DNA of 64,000 bases from Mesostigma viride (Eukaryota; Streptophyta; Mesostigmatophyceae; Mesostigmatales; Mesostigmataceae): NCBI GenBank assembly GCA_009746045.1, contig RPFO01000065.1:7379862-7443861 (forward strand), written 5' to 3'. How positions within the stretch are numbered: position 1 is the first letter of the stretch; every line of letters begins with the position of its first letter. Made by a program: the position numbers and the translations under genes. The notes beneath the pieces were generated by a model, which saw only the letters and a list, made by a program, of their open reading frames with translations, searched no databases and was not told where the DNA came from. Shown one piece after another: positions 25,501 to 34,500 of the stretch.

Positions 25501-28500
25501 CTACGCGGCGCGCCCGCTTTGGTACCTGCGCGAGTATCACAATGCTATCTCACGCACGCCCTTCTACATCTCCCTCCTCATCTTCCTGCTCGTCACGATC
25601 TGGTACGGCTCCGACACCGATTCCTGGCGCAACAACGTGGTTCCCTGGGCCTTTGTCAAAGCGCTCGGCATCCTGCAGGTGCGTGGTACGGGAAACTGGG
25701 CAAGATTCGCCCAACCGCAACAGCCAGCTTTGGAGGAAACACTTGTCAAATGGTGTCGCTTGCCTTGCTGGTGCTGTTTACAAAGTGGAATCTGTACTTC
25801 TACTTGTGATTTCATTCCAAGGAGAACATGGCTACAAATGAGCTCTCCACCTGCATGAGGGACCAAGTAGGTAAGTCGTGATGGGAAATTTTGCCTTGAT
25901 GGCACGACCAGGTTGCGATCCAGCGCTTTCAGGAGCTGGCTGACCTGGATTGCACACTGCCCCTAGTGACCACGTTTCCATTGTGTGCGCTTCCGTCACA
26001 CCGTGGGAATGCATGTGCTGACTTGTCGGTGTCCCCCCCAGATCCTCGTGGGCATCATCTGCTTGCTGCTCTTCCTCGTGAGCGAATCGCCGCTGCTGCT
26101 TTACAAGGCACAGCTCAAGAGGGGTTACCAGGGGTCGACCACCACCACCACCACCACCACCACCACCAGCAGCAGCAGCAGCAGCAACAGCAACAGCAGC
26201 AGCAGCAGCAGCAACAGCAACAGCAGCAGCAACGGTGGTGGTGGCAGCAGCAGCCGCCTCCTGCGCTGGTTGTCTCGTCACAGGCGCAGGGACCCGAGGG
26301 ACAGTGGGGCGCAGCACGGCGAGGACAGTAAGATCCCACTCGGGATGGCAACCGATGGCGATCACCAAGGCCTGGCATCTGACATTGAGCAATCGATGTC
26401 AGGCCGTCATGGCAGCGAGATGCCCACCAATCTTGAGGATTGGAGGTCATCCTTGCTGGCACAATATGACGACCCCAGCCAGCTGCTTCCACCCCCTCCC
26501 AGAGTTTCCGCTAGGCCCCTTCGCAACTGGGCCATCGTCCGAGTGGTACTCTTGTCACCGCGTTTTTGGTACACCTGCGTCATGCTTGTGGCCAGGTGAG
26601 AGACAGGGCGTCTGGGAGATGCAATAGGTCTTGTTGACCTGGCTGTCAGGTACAATCTAGTTGGGCGCCTGCATAGTACTCCATCAACAGCGGTTGATCG
26701 TTGTGAGCCGTTGATTGCTTTGAGCCGTGCCTGGGGGGAGCTTTCCAGCAACAGCTTGCAAGGAGCTTTCCAACGACATCTTGTGATATTACAGCGTCCT
26801 GAAAGCCTAACGCCGCTTTCCAGTTATGCTGCCGGTCCGACAAAGTCCAGCAATCCTCCTGTTCCTACAATGTTCAGTAGGCCCAGTACTTGATTTTGTT
26901 GACTTCCTCCAGATAAATAGTCAAAGACCGCTATCAGAAGTGCCCAAAAGGGATACTGCCATGCCTATTTTACGCTTGTGGCTAAGGATAGCAAACTTTT
27001 CAATCGGTCTGGGTTCAGGGTTGGTTCATATACTACTATATCAGAAGGGTGCCGATCTAAAGCATGCATCTGGTTTTGTTTTCCCCCTCTTCTGCCCCTC
27101 TTCTGGCAATTTGTGCCCATCACCTTTGCGCAATATGCGGCAGCTTCCTGGGCGTGCTCATCTCTCCCTTCTTCTTCGCGGTGCACCTGGTGGACTTCAT
27201 CATCTACAACCCGTCGGGCAGCATCGTGCTCGAGTCGGTCATCGTGGGCGGGCCGCTACTGCTCAGGACCGCGCTCGTGGGCGTGCTGGTCATCTTCCTG
27301 TTCAGCATCGGCACATTTGTTGCGTACAATGCCCACAACGACTCGTGCGAGACTTTCTACCAGTGCATGGGCCTGCACTTGGTGTACGGCCTCATGCCGG
27401 AAGTTGTCATCGGCACTGTTGTTGACCCAGAAGGCTGGGAGTATGTGCCAAGCACCATCACGCGTGACTCCTTGCACCAGACGCAGACGCTCTTCCTGCT
27501 CGCCTTTTACATCATCTGGATGTTCCTGCTCAGCAACGTCATCACGGGTCAAGTGAGTTTCCGTGGATCCCACAAGTAGCTGACATGTTGGCTTTGATGC
27601 TGGCATATGGAAAGAAATTTTTTTCTGAGGTGAAGTTACTGACATTCATGTTGGCTGTTTGCTCCGTATTAAAGAAATCATGGGCAATTTCAGGTTCTGG
27701 ACTTTTTCGAACCTTTTCTAGCTTCTTTTTCACTCTAATGCGGTCAGATTCATGTTCGGACAAGTCGTTGTAGTTGGCTGCTTGTTACGACTTAGCCCTC
27801 TACCTCCACGACCTCGCCCAGGCCACGGAGTGCCCCGTCTAATCTGACCTAGACTAACTAACGCAAAGGACGACCTTTCTCCCAAGGCGAATGATCCAGG
27901 AACTACCGATCGACAGTTTCTCAATGCATGCTTATGTGGAAATCTTTTACTGGCCATCCACTAAATCAACCATAGACAAACCCGAGGAAACGAACTTCAA
28001 ATTATGAACCCAGCAGTGAGTGTTAATCCATAACACACGCGAATTGCCAAGTTGAATTCACAGAGGACAACGGCTGCATACATAAATGACTGCCGACATG
28101 CGTGTATGCTCGGGCCGACATCGACCCTCACCTACAGGACCAACGCATGTCCACAAGATCCATACTAAGGATAAGGACCACTACTAAAGTACGTAGCGCG
28201 GCGCGACTGCACCGGCCCACAGTACTGTACAACCACGTCCTGTGCCACGTCACAGGACCAGGTAACAACCGGTCAAAAGGTCCTAACTACACGTAAGCCA
28301 AGGAAAGTCATCGGACTGTTTCGGAATGGCTGACGCAACCAAGGACCTAATGTACGGCGGTAACAACATCGAAAGTTACGCGCCGTAACACCTCCCCCCC
28401 ACAAAGGTAGGCAGCCCTCTCCGTACGTGAGGAGAGAAAAGCCAAGGAACAGAGGAACACTATAATGGCTGAGGCATTACTACGCAAACAATCAATAAAC

Positions 28501-31500
28501 CAAATCCCCAGAATGGCAGAATCAACTGTCGTCCGCCCAAAACGGTGTAGGGTTCACCAGCACCACGCCGGGTGTCAGGCTTTCCATAACTGCCTTGCAC
28601 AGAGGCTTGCCGGGGGACAACGGCAATAGGCAGGACAAGAGCAGTCAAAACCACACATCCCAAGAACAAGGAGAGCCAACTGAGAGCATAGGACACAAAG
28701 GGCACAGCTATCTACCGAGGCGACAACACGCCTAGGTCGGGCCTAGAGCCCTCTGTCTACACACCAGTAGCCTGAAAAGTACCCCGGGTGGCCAACAGCA
28801 CCTGAGTCCAAGTACGCCTTGGGATGAGCCACATCGGCAGGGTTGTCATGCATGCCGGTCGACATGGAGGAACACCTCATCCCATACGCCATCAGGATAC
28901 AAGCCGAGGAAAGCCCGGTAGTGCCGGTGCTGCGTTAGGACCACCTGACCACGGGCCAAGTCGAGGAACCCACACTGAAATGGTCGCACGAAGGTCTCTG
29001 CCGACAGCAGGAGGAGGGCACAAAGGAGGAACCGATGGAACACCAGCTCACCACGGGCAGCTGTAGAGAAGAACTTGTCAAGGAGACGTTCCACGTTGGC
29101 GGGCCACAACCGCACGTGCCGGATCTCACGACCCTGCCAGCGACGGGTGCACTGACGAGAGCCGTAGGTCGACAGGTGGTTACCCGACGTACGCGGAGGC
29201 AGGAACCTAGGCTCATCCAGTCCATGGCCCGGAAGGGGTGCAGGGCGCGACATACAAGAAGCCACCCACGAACTTGCACGGGTACTTCCCAAATTTCTGA
29301 GGATGTGAGGATATTGCGGCTAAGGCTTCTGGCTCAGCGGCCGTAAACCTGCTAATAAGACGCTCTAAATCTGACGTAGGAGTAGCAACCGAGGTATCTA
29401 CTGAAGGCTTGAACAAATCACCCACAGCTTTACCAAAAAGAAGGGGTGGACCAGAAGGAACAACATTACCATACGACATCCCAGCCCTAGTGGACACATG
29501 GCTGAGAGGCACAGAAATAATTTTATAAGTATCCTCCCCCCACACAGAGGTGACAGGTGTGCCCTCACACTGGAGAGAGCGACCCACATGGGAGTGAAGA
29601 TCGGGCATACGAACAAAGGTATGAAAAAGATAGGTTTACTGATCATCATAAGGAATGTCACCATATGGGGAAACACCAAGAGGGGTAGGAACGAGGGTGG
29701 TATTGAGGACATCTAAATCCTCGAAGAAGGAAAAGTCAGGACGTCGGGAAAGAGCATCAGGTACAAAATTATCTACACCCTTAACGTATTGCAATTTAAA
29801 GGGAGCAAACTGCGCAAGGAATTCCATCCACCGCGCTTATGGAGGAGTGAGGTTGGGTTGTACGTGACAGGAGGTGAATGAGACGACGATGGTCGGTTTG
29901 AATAACGAAACGGTAAGGTTCAGCCTCACAAGGCTCACTGATACAAACATCGAACTGTGTACCTTTAAGAAAATGTTGTCATGCATGACAGCAATATACC
30001 ACAGCCAATAGCTCTTGTTGGTGGACAGGATAGTTTCGTTCCGCAGGGAACATGGTCCTAGAGATGTATTCGATGGGTTGTAAACCATGACGCTGATCTT
30101 GGAGGAGAACACCACCAATGGCTACCTTACTAGCGTCAGTAACCAATACAAAGGGTTTAGAGGTATCCGGCAAGACGAGAACAGGAGGGGAAAGTAAAAG
30201 GGACTTGAGGGTTGTAAAGGCTTGCTGGCACTCAGGACTCCAAACAAAAGGAATATCCTTCTTTAGCAGATGATTAATAAGAGCGGCAATAGTGGCGAAC
30301 CGAGGAATCGAATGCATATAATAGGAGGCAAGACCAAGGAAGTTGCGTACACTTTTGACATCCATAGGAACAGGCCAATCCTGAATGGACTTAGTTTTAT
30401 CAGGATCGGTAGCAACACCCTTATCAGATAACACGTGACCCAGGAATGGAACACTACGACCAGAACGGACTTGAGCACGCCAAGCCCACAAGGAATTAGC
30501 AGCCATAATATCTAGAACCTTCTTGAGGTCATTGAGGTGGGTTTCAAAGTCAGGGGAATGCATGAGGATATCATATAGATAGGCTTGAGCACAAGCACGA
30601 TCATGTTCAGAAATTTGCGTAGAGTAGAAAGTAGGATCCTTGAGGTCAGAGGAGACCTGAGGAAGGTGTGAGGTACCCATGATGGGTCTGAGGATGTCAT
30701 TCATGAGCATCTGAAAGGAGGGAGAGTTGCACAAGCCCGTAGCGGCAACCCTAAACTGGTAATGGCCAAAAGGAGTAGCAAAGGCAATCTTATGGCAATC
30801 TTCCGGCGCAATACGTAATTGCCAGAAGCCATCAGCACAGTCTAACACAGTAAAACAAGTAGATCCCTTTACTTTGTTAAATATATCGTCTATCCTAGGC
30901 AGAGGATACTTAGACTTCACGGTAATATCGCTGAACTTGCGGTAATCGGTGACAAGACGAAACTTGCCATTACCGTAGTGGGTAGAATCTATTTACGAAT
31001 AATGTTTACGAATACCCCCCCGAAAATGCTTGAAATCCGGGTTCATTTTGGCCCGGAAATCATGAAACCCGGGGTACGCTTTGGGCGCCGCGCTGGCGTT
31101 TCCAGCGTCGCGCCGCGCCGCGCAGCGTTTTGCCGCGCATCACATGGCCTCGAGCCTACTTTTTCGTGGTGAATGAGACAACCATACTAGGTACCTAGGT
31201 ATCTATTAATTTATCAACTCACATTTCTCACTACAGATGGGTATGAACAAGGGCAATTACCTAAGTACGTGGCGGGGTAGCGAAGCCAATGGCCTAGTAC
31301 TAGCGTTTGGCACAAACGGGGCCCAGGCCACGGAAATGTGCAAAACCGGGATGGAAAACCCTCGGAAACAGGAAATCCGGGACCAAAACCCCTCGGAAAT
31401 ATAATTATTCGTAAATAGATTCTGCCCACTACGGAAGGCTTAGGAACAAGTAAGACACCAGCGGAGTATGGAGGATTACTAGGCTCAATCAGACCAACGT

Positions 31501-34500
31501 TTAATAAGTCTACAATGATCTGTTTTGATTCTTTAAGGTCTGTAGGGCCCATTCTATACATAGGAGAGTGAGGAAGAACAGCACCATCTTTAATAACTAC
31601 ACGATGCAAGACCGGACGAGGAGGAGCGTAGGAGGGAGTCTTTTCTTTAAAGACCTTCGAGGAATCAATAACAGCCATATAACGGTCTAACTCAGTTTTA
31701 TCAAACCCAACTCCTATTGCATCTACTGTATTGAGGTCTATTCCCACATTATTCATAGGTATCTCTTGTACTTCCAACTGGAGGAACATACATAATAAAT
31801 ATCCATTTTCCTTTAGCTCTGCCCGTAATTCATCTTAGTCATTAGGACATCAGATGTGTTACGCATAGGAGGAGGCTGAGGAGGAGGCTGAGGAGGAGGC
31901 GGGGGAGTAATATCCACCAAGGAGAGGTTTTCCACCTTATGGTGTCGTTCAGGCACCCAATAAGTATTGTCAGGGAACCAGATGACCATAGTGTCATTAT
32001 TAATAATGATTATATTGTCTTGATGCCAATCTAAGCCCAATAATATATCAGCAGTAGTTATAGGACCTATAGTCGCAACTAACTTAATCTGGCGACCCTG
32101 AATGAGGAGTGGTAAGGATACAGTCCCAGGAGAATGATACGACCATCAAGTAGTTTTGAGCTCCTTCAAAGGTAATAAATTTCTTATATTTAGAAATGGT
32201 GTAAGAACGGTCTTGGACGAATTTTCTAGCATCTGACCAGGATAGGAAAACAGAGGACCATTGAGGAGTAATGACCACGTAATATTTAGCTAAACTATTA
32301 TCACTCGTGGAATGGGAGGGCGCGCCATAAGAACGTCGTTGGCTCATGGTAACGCACCTGGTATGTCTCGTGCAGTCACAAAGAGGGGTGTAGACGGAGG
32401 CGACTTGGCTGAGGAATCTGAACCGAACCGAAATCACGCGGATGAACGAGAGGAAGCATGAGGAATCCAGCGCCATTTTTCCATAAGTAGCCGGTTCAAG
32501 AATCTGCACATAGTGGGAGGGGCTCCCCCCATAGGGGATAGACTAAATAACAGCAACATGCAAGGAAAAGAGGTGGAAGCTAAAGAGACGCTATTCGTCC
32601 CACTATCCAGCTAACCGTCAACAGAAATGTAGCAGCAAACAGCATTCTAAGGAAACGCATACGCACGAAGAGAACGGAACTAGCTACGTGAGGGTTTCCG
32701 CTACGAGCAGGTCAGCTCAGCAGTCACATCTAGCCAGAGCGTGTCCCGAATCGGGCAGCACTACCCCGTTGGCTTGCAGGCGACCCGCCCAGTACCTGTC
32801 CAGGTAGGTCCGCTTCCGTGGTCCAGGTCACGGAAACGCCGATGCCGATCAGGATTGTCGTATTGTGCATGCGCAGGAATGTGGGCGCTCCCTTCTCCTA
32901 ATCCTACGCTACCGTTGTTATGACTTAACCCTCTACCTCCACGACCTCGCCCAGGCCACGAAGTGCCCCGTCTAATCTGACCTAGACTAACTAACGTAGA
33001 GGACGACCTTTCTCCCGAGGCGAATGATCCAGGAACTACCGACCGATGCTTTTCGTGTATGCAACGTTGCGTATGCAATGCTCATGCGAGCAATATGAAA
33101 TAACGATGAAATGATAAATAAGATTTTGCTTCTTCTTCTTTTTTGTGTGTTGATGCTCGAATGCTAATCCAGAATGTTCACACGTGTTATGGAGGGATGT
33201 TCATGTGAAGATGAGGTTGCAGCATTGAGCTAAGAGTATTATGCTAAAAATATAAAGACCTACTGTTTCTCACTTCTGAATCCTTGCTGTTTTTGGGGTG
33301 GGGTTGACTGCTTGTCTTGGTCACCAGATTGTCGATGCTTTTGGCTACATCCGCTTGCGGAAGGCGACCATGGCCAAAGACCTGAGTAAGTGGTAGCCTG
33401 TTTCAATAGATGCTTCATGCTGGTCACCTTGGAGCAACGCCCAAAGTAGTGTGTACAGAGTTGTTCGAAGGCATAGTGTGAAGAAGAGTGTGCATGTATT
33501 TATGGTTGACTCTACCTAGCTGGCCTATGAAGCTTGATGGGGCTTTTCTCCTGGGCACGTTTCCGTCAAAGTGGTGACTGCATATCAAGACGTCCCTTGG
33601 TCTGACATGCCATTGGTCTGACATATTGTTTTGTGCAGTTTCAAAAAATAAATGCTGTTCCTATTCTTGTTCGCCTATCTATGTGTGTTCTTCATTATGC
33701 CATGCCACCAATGTGTCTACACGAGGTTGACAGTACTCGCTGCAAGGGTACCTTAACATGCTGGCATGGCTATTAAATGCGTGTCTGTTGGAAAATGTCC
33801 GGTATCATATCAGCATCCACATGCAGCATTATTGCTAGCCACATGTCACCACAATGTTATCATGAGCAGGGGCGCCATCTCTGACTTGTGGACTCTTGAT
33901 ATGCTTGTCTCGACACCGTGCAGTCGAGCGCTGCTTCATCTGCAGCATCGAGCGGCACTGCTTTGGGCAGCACCCAGACGCGTTCAAGGAGCACATTGAG
34001 CGTGACCACAACCCGCTGTCCTACCTCTACTTTGTGGACTACGTCAGCAGCAAGGAACCCACCGAGTGCACGGGGCTGGAGAACTACGTGCTGCAGTGCG
34101 TCAAGGCGGACTCGGTGGATTGGATCCCGGTCGCCCGCTCCCTGAAGCTCGAGCGGCTCAAACATGCGGGCTCCCAGGCAGGGACACGCACAGAGTATGC
34201 CGCGATGCCCTCCAGGTCTGGTGCAGAGGCTGGGGCGTACAAGGGGCCCACGGAGCGTTTGGACAAGACCGCGTATCAGCAGCATGGGCTGGACATGTGG
34301 GGGGCCACCCCCCTTGGCCGCCAGCGCGCGCAGCAGGCCGCAGGGCACATGGGGTCCATCCGGCAGCAACTGGACGAGCTGCTGGGCAAGGCAAAGCATA
34401 TGGATGGAGACCATGGGAGCACGTGCATGGAGACCATCATGGAGACCATGGAAGAGCTGAGGGCAAGGCTTTCAGCCATGGAGCGGGCAGCTGCTTCGAA

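Larger units (their letters stand above)
27783..33047 (-). mobile_element. Ty3/gypsy-like LTR retroelement, degenerate, antisense in channel-gene intron
   Basis: Direct repeats of about 132 bp, 27783-27915 and 32916-33047, start TGTTAYGACTTA and are about 94% identical by eye. They act as short LTRs, with a possible TGCT target duplication. Minus-strand order inside: RNase H1-type N-terminal domain, aspartic protease end, reverse transcriptase (interrupted by a 458-bp MITE), RNase H, then about 1.7 kb in which I recognise no integrase. Stops and frameshifts show it is not intact. It sits in the 5.8-kb intron between the channel's pore exon and the next exon. Confidence 0.8.
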
